Shown in pieces: positions 11,428 through 23,904 of a stretch of 64,000 nucleotides of DNA. The DNA is from Gnetum montanum (taxonomy: Eukaryota > Streptophyta > Gnetopsida > Gnetales > Gnetaceae): assembly GCA_015680685.1 (NCBI GenBank), contig MNCI01002765.1:1-64000 (forward strand), in the 5' to 3' direction. The notes under the pieces were generated by a model. That model saw only the letters and a list, made by a program, of their open reading frames with translations. It did no database searches and was not told where the DNA came from. The translations under genes were made by a program, and so were the position numbers. How positions within the stretch are numbered: the first letter of the stretch is position 1; every line of letters begins with the position of its first letter.

Positions 11428-12856
11428 ATGAACAAGATGGAAGATAATGCAATAAGCCTACCAAAGATCTTAGAAAATGTACCAAAACAAGAAAGGAATT
11501 CTGTTATTTATAAACACTCTAATGATATGACCCTACCACCATTTATCTAGATCTATTATTAGGACAAGTAAGAAAGATGATGTGACACTCATGGGTAGTT
11601 CTCAAAGGAACTGGTTGTGATTGTATCATGAGATCTTAAAGAGATCCTTATCAATCTTGAATTACAAGAGTTTCATGCATTCCACATGGCTTTGTAGCCA
11701 ATGTACAACAACTATGAATCCCAATAGAAATAAGAGCTTTGAGACTAGATGGCAAAAGAGAAGACCCACTATAGCTTTTCATTTGACCACTCAGATGAGG
11801 AGTAAGACTAGAAACTGAACATCAAGGATAAAGGGCCAATATGACATGAAGGCACATGATCAATAATTGTCAATTCAAACACATCTAGAACCCATTAGGA
11901 TGATCTAATCTATAAGTCCTAACATCTTTACCTATTAGGATTATCCAGTGATGATGATGCCCCCTTGTTTGATTAGGATAATTATCATGAGCTTAATTAA
12001 GCTTTCTACATTCCACAGGAGCATGTTTGTAACAATAAGATTAAATGAACTAACATGGCCAATGTTCTAACTTATAGAGGGTATACTAGCATTGATTCCC
12101 AAATTCACATGTAGGCATTTAATAATTCTTGCTATTTACAAGAGATCATTAATTATTAGCATAAGTTACAATTGTTTTCCTACACCTTCATTAAGCAAGT
12201 AGAAACTTGGTACAAATCCTTACCAACTAAATCAATTTAAGAATAGGTAGATATGGTTAAAATCTTCTACACCAAATTTCAAACTTATGCTTACATTTCA
12301 AACAACTAGAAGAAGATGACTGGATGAAGGCAAGGAGCCCATGAATTACTAGACATTGCCATGGAGAGGTACCTAAAAGTAGCTCACCATTGTCTAAACC
12401 ATGTTTTAACCAATAAGAATAGGTGATGCATATCATGGAAGTCTAAGGCAGGAAACAAGATAGCAAGTATCTATATATGCAATGGGCTAGGTACACAAAA
12501 ACTTTGTGACTCAAATCAAAGTGCTCCTTGACATCATAATTAGCATGGACGGTGAATGAAGAAAATGGCAATTATCTATGTTATACAATCATGATCCTAT
12601 AAGAAAAAGGGAGATCAAAATCATTGAAGGTATAACTAAACCTCCTACTATTGTTGAGGTCTTGGCAAGAGACCAAGAAAAAACCAACAAGGCCTTGGTA
12701 GACTTGGCTTACCATGTGGACCAAGTTTGGAATATGATAGATGAGAAGATGATAATTATCCTCAAGGACATTAAGGGTATGGTGGCTGAATCTATGGCAA
12801 AAATAATTGTATCACTTAAATGTAGAAAAAAGTATAATGGCAAGGGCAAGCTGTAG
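11428..12856 (+). pseudogene. gag remnant of element A
   Basis: Starts at ATG 11428. The Gag core at about 12180-12410 reads VETWYKSLPTKSI followed by KIFYTKFQTYAYISN, closely parallel to VENWYWSLEPKSI ... ELFNDKYQTYF in element F. A basic and acidic tail continues to 12856 (open from 12578, 92 residues). Many stop codons break it. After 12856 the frame is lost and there is no pol. Confidence 0.55.
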
Positions 12857-13619
12857 CTCTCTTACTCCAAGAGCACAAGGAAAGATTCAGATAAGGATTC
12901 CCCATCCTCAAGTGATGAGGATTGTTTTGAGTATTATGTAGATCCTCATGACTCATAGTGTTACCTAGTCATCGTCCACATGATTGATAAAATGGGATAA
13001 GCTAGGATGCATTTGAATCCTAATTTTTTTAAGAGGCCAACAAGGAGGATTCCCTAATTTGGCCAAGTATACTATCTTGAAGGTGTGTATCCATAAACCA
13101 TGCAGCTATATCAATAGTGGAAAACTTGAAATCCTTGGGGTGCTACTCTATGGAATTTTCCAACTCCAATGCAGTAATAGATGATGTTACCTTCCAACCC
13201 ATACTCTCAAGGTGCCCAAGAAGGTACTTATTCATTTCCATAGATGACACTTTAATATTAGCTACCTACATTAATCAATCCTACCTTACAAGCTTCTCAA
13301 TAATAATAACCACAACTTCTACTTTCTAATCCCATGCAAGATGAGATAAGAAAGTTGAATATCTATATAATGTTTTTTCCATGATAAATTAAAGTATACT
13401 TGCTAATAAAAATGTATGCAATGATGAGGAAATAGTAATGATATAACAATTTGATTAGAAAGAGGTACCTACAAACTTCTCTACCATTATATTTTCATAA
13501 GCATGCACTGGGTTTGCATACAATATGTCTTTGAATAGCATTAAGAAAATGAGCATAATCCCAACATTAGTTATAATTTTAAGAACTTGAACATTTATAA
13601 CTGTCATTTATAATGATAA

Positions 13620-13800
13620 TTGATAACTTAAATTCAAAGGCTAAATTTCAAATGCTTTGGGAGGGGCCATATATCATCTAGGTGACTTACCCATCTAATG
13701 CTATGCACATTCACCATCAATCTAGTGCACACAAGCTTATCCTAATAAACATCCAATAGGTCAAACCTTACCATGAATATTTCAACTCTACAAAGGATTC
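13620..13800 (+). pseudogene. C-terminal end of integrase (element A)
   Basis: Reading MLWEGPYII ... LILINIQ-stop-VKPYHEYF matches the end of Athila-type integrases: a W.GPY box, then a short linker and a VKPYHE ending. The same ending occurs in element F at about 59030-59150. The catalytic core is absent, so A has lost protease, reverse transcriptase, RNase H and most of integrase by deletion. Confidence 0.5.
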
Positions 13801-13859
13801 TAGCCAACCTATATGAATTTCCTCTACCTATTCGCTTTTCTAGTTGACCAGTCCTAATC

Positions 13860-15660
13860 ATAGTTGTGGGGATATCCACTGTGACATGTAGGTACCTTTT
13901 GAATTTTTTACTTTCTTACTACTTTTTTCTACTTTCTTGAAATATTTTCCTATTCTTTTATAATTTTCAATTTCTTGATAATTTCTTAATTCTTTGATAT
14001 TTTCAAAATCTCGTATAATTTTTCATTCTTTTTATATTTTCAATTCTTGATATCTTTTATAAATTTTCATACTTTGTCTTCATCTCACTTGTACATGTTT
14101 TTTGTCAATTATCAATAAAGCACACTGAATAAAGCAAGATGTAGTCCCAATAAGGTGAAGATTTTTCCATATTATCAAATCGTAAGGGACTGATTACCTA
14201 TATTGAGACCATAGCTTCCATCCACGCATTCCAATAACTAGACATTCTTACCATGGCCATAATGACATTCTTCTGATAATAAAACTAAGAATAAACCTGT
14301 GATCATTATGCTTGGATAGAAGAGTGAAGAACAAAGTGGGAATGCAAAGGGTATGACATCAAGAGGATTTTTCGATTTTGTTGGATTGCTAATATGAGTT
14401 TTATCCTATTGCTAAGGATGTATTATATGCTTGTAAATCTAACAAAAAATGGGAGTAAGAGTACAATAAGTGTTTCCTTACCATGTCATTGGAAATACAT
14501 GTTACCCATGCTTGAAGGTAGTCCTCTAGTATGGTTGACATAGTTAAAAAATAATAAAATCCTTGTACAGAATAAATTTCTAAAGATCCCATTGGAAAAA
14601 CATGTTACCCATGCCTAAAGGTAGGTGGCTTATTAGAAATCTCAAAAATAAAGAGTGCAATGAATAAAGTCCTCCCTTGGATAATACGCCAAGTGGTAAT
14701 ACTCTTTGCAATAGTGGTAGTCTTATGGTTGTAAATCCTAGAGATGAAGCAATGTGATGTCACTAGAAATTAATTTGGACTTGGTTTGAATCTTGGAAAG
14801 AAGGGCTAATGATGACCTTAAGCACAAAGCACACATAAGGATTCATTACGCCTATGATAAGATACCTCACGTCCCATATCACCTCATTGTATATTTAATC
14901 ATAACTTGTGGTTTCATATAATATAAGTGTTATTTTTCCAATCTAGTAATATTAACATGTGTGCTTTGCTAGACAAGTATGTCTTACATTCAACTCCTTG
15001 AGTTCCTATGGACACTTTTAGATGTGGTTATATAAGGGCACTGAGGGTTAGAGCCTACTTTGGGGAGGACCCAATTATATAACTCTTGTATTTCATACTT
15101 GACAAGAAATTCCACATCATCTTGTGCCTTTCAAAACAATCCAAACTTAATAAATACTTCCCATAACATCTAATAATTTCTCAATACATCAGAAATTCAG
15201 AACCCATCTCCTATCCATCCAATAAACTTTTGTTGCCTAAGATTCCTTCTTTATGAACTTTGAATGCCAAATTTTTAAACATTGTGCATCATTATTGGTT
15301 CAAGATCATTTAGACAAGCTTCACATCTTCCAAGCATTCCATTTAACTCATTTTTTCCTTGAAAATTCAATGAAAATTTTGAAAATTTTAACAATGACAT
15401 CATAGCTATGACATTGTAGCCCCTACAATGTTGCATCTATGATTTTGAACTAATAAAAATAATATATATACATGTGGGAGTTAGTAAAATTTCTCATTCC
15501 TCTCATATGTAGCAAGAGAAGTTTTTGTAGTTTTTTCTTAGAGCTCTTGTACACTAACTTCCAAAGGCCATAATTTCACCCCCATAGCTTCGATCTTCAA
15601 AATTTTTGAACCCTGTTAACCTTGGATCACTCAACTTAATCATGGGGGAGGGGGTAATCA
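13860..15660 (+). other. 3' non-coding tract of element A between two purine-rich tracts
   Basis: No coding sequence. Blocks are shared with element F: ACATGTTACCCATGC-type repeats (14508 and 14592 here, 59988 in F) and a CTTTGGGGAGGACCC-type block (about 15058 here, 60460 in F). A purine-rich GTGGGGATATCC stands at 13866 and a stronger CATGGGGGAGGGGG at 15642, both where polypurine tracts would be. Confidence 0.5.
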
Positions 15661-16026
15661 TTGTGCTAACATTATGAAATTGGAGCTAAAATTTTCCTAA
15701 CACCCAAAAGATACCATAAAGGGTAAGTATAAGAGATAAGAAGAACCTTATAGTTAATCAATAAAACTTAAGCTAGAAAGACTTAGTTAATTTTCCTAAT
15801 GGACCATACCAATCATTTTAAGCCATAATAAGTAAGAAAATGATAACTGTAGAAGGTCATAAGCAAGTAATGATATAATACTTAAGGGGTTTCTTTTTGA
15901 AAATTTTTCTAACTATGCAATAATAATAAGATAAGAACTTGATCTAACCAAGGGTATAAGGAAGGAAAAGGACTATTAAGAATTGATATAAACAATTTAA
16001 TAATTTCAAATCCTTGTTGATTGAAA

Positions 16027-18809
16027 ATGGTACCAAAGAGGCCAATAGCTGAAGGACCTTCCCAACATGGAAGCAAAATACCAAGAGGTCATGGGAGAGG
16101 CCAAGTGGAAGAATAAACTCCTCAAATGAAACACACATAACAAGAGGCTCAATTGTATAGCACCCATCAACAAACCCTTGCTACTAAGCACTCAGCCCAA
16201 GGAGAGGTAGAAGCTCAACCAGTACCTAAACAAGAATAGTGTCTCATGCTATGACTTGAGTGCCTTCAAGTCATACAAAAAAAGTCCATCATGGCCACAG
16301 TCATTATGGAATTAAACTTTGGTACTTTCATGGAGTTTGCTCTAGAAGTAGTGAAGATGCAACTCCAAGCATCCCCTTTATAGCCTGCATTATCCAATAG
16401 TGGTGAATGGTACGTAGGAGAAACATACCAATTCTAGTAGAATAAACAAGTTGATGCTATAGTCAAAATTGAAGGAGCCTTTGTACTTTACTCAATGGAG
16501 GTAATTGCCAAGGCCCTTAACATCTTAAATGAAGGGGAAAATGTGACATAGATCTCAATAAGATTTGATATTAACACTAAAAGGTTGTGGTTTTATAGGG
16601 CATATGGTAAAGAATATAAACTTTATAGCAATCTCATAGCTAAGAAAAAATAATATTTTAAAATTGGCACCTACCACTTGTTTTAAACAAAGAGGTTCAA
16701 TAGGATATCCACATATGTGGCTAGAGGAAGTGCCATTCTGATGGAAAAATTTAATGCTAATATTTCCCATCTATTCTTCCTCAAGATTCAAAGGTGTTTC
16801 AATGAAAATAAGGTAGGGAAGCTAATACTTCAATTCCCTTGCCTCACCAAGAACTTGTGTAAGTAAGCCGAAATCCTAAGGTACATCAATGATGTCCCTA
16901 GGAAAGCCTAGAATGCTTCTTTTGCAAAAATGTTCAAGTTGATGCCACCAAAGAAGGACCAAGTAGGAAAATTAATAGGAACTAAGGGAGCTACAAGTAC
17001 CACCCTTACTAGTAGCATTCTAGCTACTGGTCAACAAGAACAAGCATGACCTAGTAGCCAACCACGACAACAATAGCAAAAACAAGTTCCACCATTGTTG
17101 CAAGACTACAAATCATCCATGATCCATCTACAGAAAATTGTAGAAATAATAAGTTGGGGAACAAGAGAAAGGGCTAATTTGTATAAAATAAGAGAGAGCT
17201 CAACAAGGCCTAAAATATCCATAGATCTAGCTAGTGGGCAAGTAACACTCCAAGTAGGAGAAGAGGATGATCAGACACAATAGATATTCAGAGATGCTAC
17301 ATCATTCTAACTGATGCTTGAAATCGGTGAAGGTGACAATATTGTGATCATGCAACACCAAGATGCAAAAGGATCCACAGAGATCATCACTAATCACATC
17401 AAGACATCCTTCAACATTCCTATTGTGCCACTAGTTGATATCACTGGAGCACGAGATACTTAAATGCTTGCTAGAACCTCAATGACTCTTGTGGAGTACA
17501 AAGATATTCTGGAAAGATTTTTTCATATAGGTCAAGTGATGTAAAATATTTTTGATATCGCTAGTGATATCACTATAGTCTAGTATAAGTTGATAGCCAC
17601 AAAAGAAAAGTTGGTCATGGCTAAAACCAAGGCCAAGGATGTAAAGAATGAGGTACAATGATTGCAAGAGGAGTTAGCCACCCTTAGAGCTAAAAGAAGA
17701 GACCCAATGCAATTCATAGTGCTAGACCAATTGGATCAACTTATAATAGACCATGTGAGGTGATGGATTAACCATAACATAATAATGGAGAAAGAGAAGG
17801 AGAATGTAGTGTGGGATGCATTTCTTGCTAAAGCACAAACATATGCACATGCTAAAGCTCTCACATCCTTACAAGAAGAAAATAAATAATTAGCTACTGA
17901 TAATGCTTGGTTGACAAACATCAAAAAGTAGAAGAATGTTCTCAAGGAGAGCATCCAACAAATCTAAGAAAAATTGGTCTATGTAAACCAAGATATGAGT
18001 CTCTTGGCCTAAGAAAATAGAACCCTATCAATGGAAGAGATCTAGACCATTTGCTAAAGGTTTGTAATTGAAATAAGTGCATGGAAAAATGAGGCCAAAA
18101 AGCATGAGTGACTTAAAGAGCATTTTAGATATTAGGTGGGCATGTATAAAAAAATCAATGGAAAATAAATTTAGATGGAAAAGGTCATAATCAGTTCCAT
18201 CTTTGCAAAAAACCTATATTGGTAGCCAATTCTAGATAGCTTTGCTCCTATCTACCAAGACAAGGTGAAGAATAAAGACCTACAAATAGAGGATCTAATA
18301 GAATACATAGCATTATCAAACCTTCATTATGCTAATTTGGCCATGTTAATAGCAAGTAGATCTTAGAATGAGTTAGAGCAACAAGTAGCAACAGTCTACA
18401 CAATGTATGAAAAGAAGTTTGCTAATAGAAAGGATGCATTATAGAAACTACATGTAGCAAACTCTAAACTAGAAATCATCAAATCCAACTACTAGGGCCA
18501 AAAGGATGTAGTAGTGAACCTAGTACATCAAATTTCATATTACCAAGAGCTAAGAAAGATGTCCAAAGCTTTTGAAGAAGAGAAGCATAGTTTGCAACTT
18601 AGCATGTAAAGGCCAACAAAATGTGTCCATAGCTACCATGCCCATGGGATGTACCTGCTCCATCTAACATTACTTAATAAGAATGGATGATACATGACCC
18701 AAGGACAAAGGAAGAAAAGATTTAGGAACTCCTTAATAGATATCAATACAAAAATCCTAATGACAAAGGGATGTAGCTAATGGAAGAGCCTCCACTGCTA
18801 GGAACATGA
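16027..18809 (+). pseudogene. Large extra ORF downstream of pol (element A), coiled-coil rich
   Basis: From ATG 16027 one reading frame continues to about 18606 without a frameshift, broken only by about 35 in-frame stops. One frame change near 18610 then leads to CPWDVP and a stop near 18808, giving about 925 codons. Residues ~90-320 contain a KIEGAFVLYSMEVI segment and a FPCLTKNLC box, which resembles the domain annotated as 'putative plant transposon protein' in Athila-class elements (tentative). Residues ~500-860 are Lys/Glu/Gln rich with heptad spacing, suggesting coiled coil. No membrane segment or enzyme motif is seen. Element B holds a matching copy, and several stops here (FRY-stop-VG, YW-stop-PI) align with Gln in B. 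The protein probably served the element, but its role is unknown. Confidence 0.6.
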
Positions 18810-19008
18810 GCTACATCAATCTACTTCAAGGTTTGTTTTATTTCCTTTTATTTCATCTTTTCATATAATTGTGTCATTTTTTAAACACCACTATGGAATT
18901 CTAAGTCATGTAAATAGTTAGTAAATCATGTATAGTTAAGTCTGCCTCCAAATTTTGAAAGGGACTCCATGTTCATTTTTTTAACTCAAGGATGAGTTTC
19001 GAATTAGT

Positions 19009-19018
19009 CATGGGGGTA
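19009..19018 (+). promoter_or_regulatory. Polypurine tract of element A
   Basis: CATGGGGGTA directly precedes the TGATAAAG start of the 3' LTR. The same CATG(A/G)GGGTA-TGATGA join occurs in F at 61148-61158 and, inverted, in E at 51981-51995. Confidence 0.7.
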
Positions 19019-19621
19019 TGATAAAGTTAATTTCTATTGTGATGTCATACAGTAGCAACAATGTTATATTACATGCTACATCATCATTCATGTGATGCCT
19101 TGGGATGCATGTAGTCCTTTAAATACTAGCACTTAGGTGCACTATCCATAGTTTTTCATTCCACCCTTAGTGAGATACTTGTAGTTTGTTTTCATAGCCT
19201 TAGTGATAGAGTGAATGCCTACAATATGATATTTACCAATTTTCTGATGTCTTTATTCAAGTGGATTGTACTTGAACATAGTTCATGATGGCAATAAAGA
19301 TTGAGATTGCTTTTCATCATTGTAGCATTCCCTTAGTTTCATTTTTTACTTAGCATAATCTTTACTATTTTCCTAGTTAATCATTTACATTCCAATCACT
19401 TTATTTTACATGTCATTAGTAAGCAATATGGATACAATTAGTTTTGAGTGCTATGTGTAGTTATCTAGTAACCCAGTAGTGGCGTTACTTGGTTTGCCTA
19501 GTAGTAATTCCACTTGGTAATCCCAACGATAACTACACAAGTCCAAAGTGTGAATGGTAGAGCAAAACCAAATGTCCATTACATTAGGCTAAGATAGGTT
19601 TATGTTTTCTTAGTTAAGTAG
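19019..19621 (+). repeat. 3' LTR of element A, truncated
   Basis: Starts TGATAAAG, has a TATA-like CTTTAAATAC near 19116, and carries the family's U5 blocks (TAACCCAGTAGTGGC and GGTAATCCCA near 19470-19530). It ends at the N at 19622, roughly 250-270 bp short of the length of the LTRs of F. Confidence 0.65.
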
Positions 19622-19622
19622 N

Positions 19623-20550
19623 GTGAAATATATCATGTATTTGTTATATATTACTAGATAACATGTTTGTTACACTCTTCTGTTAGATTAAACAATGTTT
19701 TCGATGTCTTAACACGTTATTGCAAGACTACGTGTTGTATATTGTTGCCTATTTGAATATGGTGTATTTTAATTACATTTTGGATAATGATTCCTATATT
19801 TCTCCATCAAATTTTATATTTGTAATTTGAGAAAATGGGAAACAATGAAATAACCCTCCACATACATCACTATAACTATNCATTGAAGTTTTGAAAAGGA
19901 ACTACAACCAGCATTGTGGTGCACTGTGAAAACCTTGTTTATGTAAATGTTAACACTATAAAGATATATGTCTCACATGCACTCATAGAACTACTACAGT
20001 GAGTAGTAATGTCTCATAGTATTTTTATGTGATTTAAGAGTGATTCGCATGGAATTCAAAAACTAAAGACTTTGCTAGACTATGAAATGCATGTTCACGC
20101 ATGCTTTTAACAAAATAGTGTGAGTTCATGCTACTCACATGTGCTTACAGTTTTTTGGAATTAAAACTAAATTTGAAAATCTTACATATACATCTATTGT
20201 GAATCAATTCTCAAAAGATATGAAGTCAAAGATAAACAATTATGATAGTTATAGTGATTTATGTGGAAGGCATTTTCAAAAGTATTGTTGTTTGATAGTT
20301 ATAGTGATGTATGTGGAGGGTTATTTCATTGTTTCCCATTTTCTCAAATTACAAATATAAAATTTGATGGAGAAATATAGGAATCATTATCCAAAATGTA
20401 ATTAAAATACACCATATTCAAATAGGCAACAATATACAACACGTAGTCTTGCAATAACGTGTTAAGACATCGAAAACATTGTTTAATCTAACAGAAGAGT
20501 GTAACAAACATGTTATCTAGTAATCTATAACAAATACATGATATATTTCA
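19623..20550. repeat. 256-bp near-perfect inverted repeat with ~415-bp spacer
   Basis: Left arm 19624-19879 and right arm 20295-20550 are reverse complements with one mismatch by hand alignment. The left arm is flanked by single Ns at 19622 and 19880. The spacer (19881-20294) has no recognised content apart from a short near-copy of the arm's inner end at about 20240-20275. It could be a palindromic foldback element or the terminal inverted repeats of a DNA transposon, but the Ns make an assembly artefact a serious alternative. Confidence 0.8.
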
Positions 20551-20989
20551 ATCATAATTTCCTATCCAAGGATGTTAAACAAAAAATACATTCACAAGAA
20601 TATCATCAAATGAGCTACTAGTTTAGGGTAGATATGTGATCAAAGGATTGTCCATGTTTCTCTTGGCCTTCTTCACTCCAATCTGTAAGCAAAAGGAAAC
20701 AAATTCAAAAAATAGAACACAATGTACATTATTTTAATAACCATAGATAACCAATGAAATACTATCCTTACCTTCTTTTAAAAAATTTCTTGCATAGTTA
20801 TGGTTTGAGAGCTTTTGTGTAGTAGGTTTGGAAGGACTATTCTAGCCAGACAATCTTTTTTCGCTCACTAATCCATCTACATTACTTGAAAATAAAAACT
20901 TCAATTCCAACAATTCCACATGTTTTTTATTTCTAAAATACTTTCCTTATTTGTAGGTAATGTCTTTTCCAATCTTGTTAATGTCTTTT

Positions 20990-23255
20990 TGAGCTTAGGA
21001 ATTTTAGTTTTCTACTGTGCCTCGATATTATCTTTGTCCAGCTCAATTTGGTAATTTGTATTATCCATCATGTCCACCTCATTAGTTACATATCTTCGGC
21101 TAGTTGATCCTAATGTCTCTAGTATCATTCTAAGTTCTAAAGCATCTTCTTGGCTAGGGAACTGATGTGGTTGGAATGAATTTAGTTTCATAGGCACATG
21201 CGAATCGTAAAACTCATCTTGGAAGAAGAACTTGAATGCATTAGTAAGAACCTTTACCTTAATAAGAACTTTCATTGAGTACTTGCAAAAATTGCCAAGG
21301 CAAGACCATTTATACTCACAATATATACTAAAAGAAAATACCTTTAAAACCATGTACCAAGTATTTGGCCTCAAACTATTTTGACTTCACATAGCATATT
21401 CATCTTCCTTTTCCATGACTTAGAAATAGTCAACATCAGATATTTGTAAAGTATTTTCCCATGACTTCTTATTGAAATCTCTATCTTTCTTATATACAAA
21501 ATATCATGTATCTTTAATTCTTGAATTGTTCCAACAATATAGTTATACCTTTTTCAAGCTTTATATAAGCCAATCGATTCATCGTTATTTCCTATTTCTT
21601 ATATCTCTTACAAATTTCCCTCTCAGAAATCCATGGTATGACTCAACACCATTATTTGTGTGTTTCTATGCATGGGGAACATCATGAAATGCTTTAGCAC
21701 ACATTCCTATAATCATATGATTAAAGACAAAAACTAGTAATAAACAAATGGGCAACAAGTTCATGACTATGAATATGAACTTTTATGTAATGATAATAAG
21801 GAATAGAAGCTCACTAAATTTGTCTCCATTTAACCATTACTATTTTAAGTATTTAATGAAATTTGAGTTCTCTTGAAACTTATTAAAAAATATTTTTATT
21901 TCCACAACAACATCTACAATAGTTTTGCATTCATTCATAATATGATTAAGATGATCATCCATTGCTTTTCTCTGATTGGAATCTCTAACTTTGGTTACCA
22001 AGTTCTTCCTCCATGCCCTTGAACCATGCCAAACACATAGAAAAATATTTCTTCCAAAAATAAACCTAATAAATTATTAAATTTTAGCACATGTTAAGAT
22101 ATCTCAAACTAAGGTAGCATGATTTCTAATACATTTTTGAATGCCTTTAAAGTTACCTCACTACATTCATTTTTATCTTTGAGTCATCTAGAATGAAAGA
22201 ATTCACTATCCAATTAGGCTCCTTAGCCTTGCCTCTTCAAAGCAACTCCAAAAGCCAACCTCTGATATCAGTTTTAGTGCACCGTGAGGATAGCATCCAT
22301 GCAACAACTAGAAGTCCATTCTAGTATGAATCAAAAGCCATCAACGTATGAAGATGGAACTAGAAAGATAACCGCACACTTTTAATAAGATAATGTCTTA
22401 TTTTATTATAACACCAATAATTTTTAAAATGAAATAATATAATGCATTATTTAAATTACACCATATTTGTTAGTATTGAAAGTGGAATCCATTGCAAGGA
22501 TACTACATTGAGATAGTGCTATCATTGTTTTTAGCATCCAAGGTGATTGCAACTCAATGCTCAATGAGATACCTTATCCTTGGTTCTCTTTCTGGTAGTA
22601 AAAGTAAAAATCACTTGTTGTTTGGTACCATAGTCAAGTACTGATTTTATCATGCTCACTTTTCTTATAATTAGGGATAACATTTTTGCAAATGTTGTAA
22701 ATGTATTTTTTAATAAGAAAAACATTTCTCTTTTTTGATAGCCCAAACTCATCTCCTCCTTTAAAAGGATCTTTAATAGACCTCTCATAGATGAGATCTA
22801 TTGGTAATCCTTCCTTTTATAAACACAATATCTTCTAACACACCTCACTAGAAATATGTATGGATTGTAAGTTTCTTTTATCTATCATGGGACCTAGTAA
22901 GCCATCATAATAAGCTCCTGATGTGTCAACATGATTCATTTCTTTATATATAATGCATGCAACATGATCTTCTCCTCACATATAGAAAACTATGAAATGA
23001 CATTGACAACTAGTATTTCTTCCTTTCTTATTTCTTTTTCTACCTTTCCTAGGTGCTATCCTTGTAGTAACATTTGGTCCATACTTGCAATGATAACTGA
23101 TACAAAAAACATATTCAAACAAGGGTCGTAGTATTCTAAATTGTGAATATTTCTATTATAAAAAATTAATAGATAAATACAAAATAGTTCTAAATAACTT
23201 ATAATATCTAGCTTGTGTAATGGTTTGCTCGTGAGCAAGTCTTCTTTCTCCATTT
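20990..23255 (-). pseudogene. MULE-like transposase remnant with SWIM-type finger
   Basis: Read on the minus strand. The N-terminal part (23255-22560) is basic with little recognisable pattern. At about 22490-22461 is DSTFNTNKYGV, the block around the first catalytic Asp of Mutator-like transposases. At about 22335-22165 follow AFDSY, VVAWMLSS, then PNW and FILDD, which matches the second-Asp region. Further down (about 22030) is WH-x6-W. At about 21315-21240 CEYKWSCLGNFCKYSMKV matches a SWIM zinc finger with second Cys and His lost. Frameshifts and stops are frequent. It would have cut and joined transposon ends; it is now dead. The start and the element ends are not resolved. Confidence 0.55.
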
Positions 23256-23904
23256 TTGTTGGTTTTTAGCTTTATAGAAAAATTAACAAGGAAATATGTC
23301 ATTCTTTTGTTCCCCTTAATAAAATCTTCCACTCTTTATTTATATATCTAAGTAAATGCATCATCATAGAAGTAAGACCATCGAATATCATCTTTTGAAA
23401 AATTTCTTTTTGGTAGATTTTGTATTTCTTGTTGCCATGCTATTTTCTAGAAACCTGCATGCTCTCGTCTTCCTTGCATTCTTCAAAGATTTTACACACT
23501 ACGTATCCAACATATCTATATTTGAGATAGCATATTCAACACTTGGGTAATATAATATGTCTACAATGAGATCAAGTAGTGTACCTTATTAGTAAATGCT
23601 ATCCTAAAAGTCTTACACATCCTACAATCCATTTTGTAGAGGTGCATCTTCAAGGCCTTTACATTCTTAATGAAATCTCTTCAACAAGATTAGCCTTGAA
23701 TGACAATGTGATTTCTCCAGAAATGCTCTTCACTTCTTTGTTATGCTCTGTGTCCTACTAGTTGCTAAAGAAATGCTAAAATTGAGGTAGTAAAGTGTTT
23801 GTAGTGGTTTTATTTTTTACCTCATACAGCACAATTTGAACTTATGAGTGTTGCACATATTAGCACTTACTATGAGCCATACATATTGCTGTGAATTGCA
23901 GTTT
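23256..23904. other. Unassigned AT-rich stretch
   Basis: Small open frames at 23356-23550 and 23579-23761 show no recognisable domain. The minus strand may still hold upstream parts of the MULE-like gene. I see no terminal inverted repeat here. Confidence 0.4.

Larger units (their letters stand above)
11299..19621 (+). mobile_element. Athila-like LTR retrotransposon A, internal region and 3' LTR
   Basis: Plus-strand element with an eroded primer-binding site, a gag remnant, the end of integrase, a long 3' non-coding tract, a large extra ORF, a polypurine tract and a 3' LTR. Sequence blocks in the 3' tract match element F (52062-62033), which places A in the same family. Protease, reverse transcriptase and most of integrase are missing between about 12950 and 13620. 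The 3' LTR ends abruptly at the N at 19622. Confidence 0.65.

Noticed and set aside
20139-20360. 73-codon plus-strand open frame in the inverted-repeat spacer
   Set aside because: It crosses into the right arm and shows no domain.
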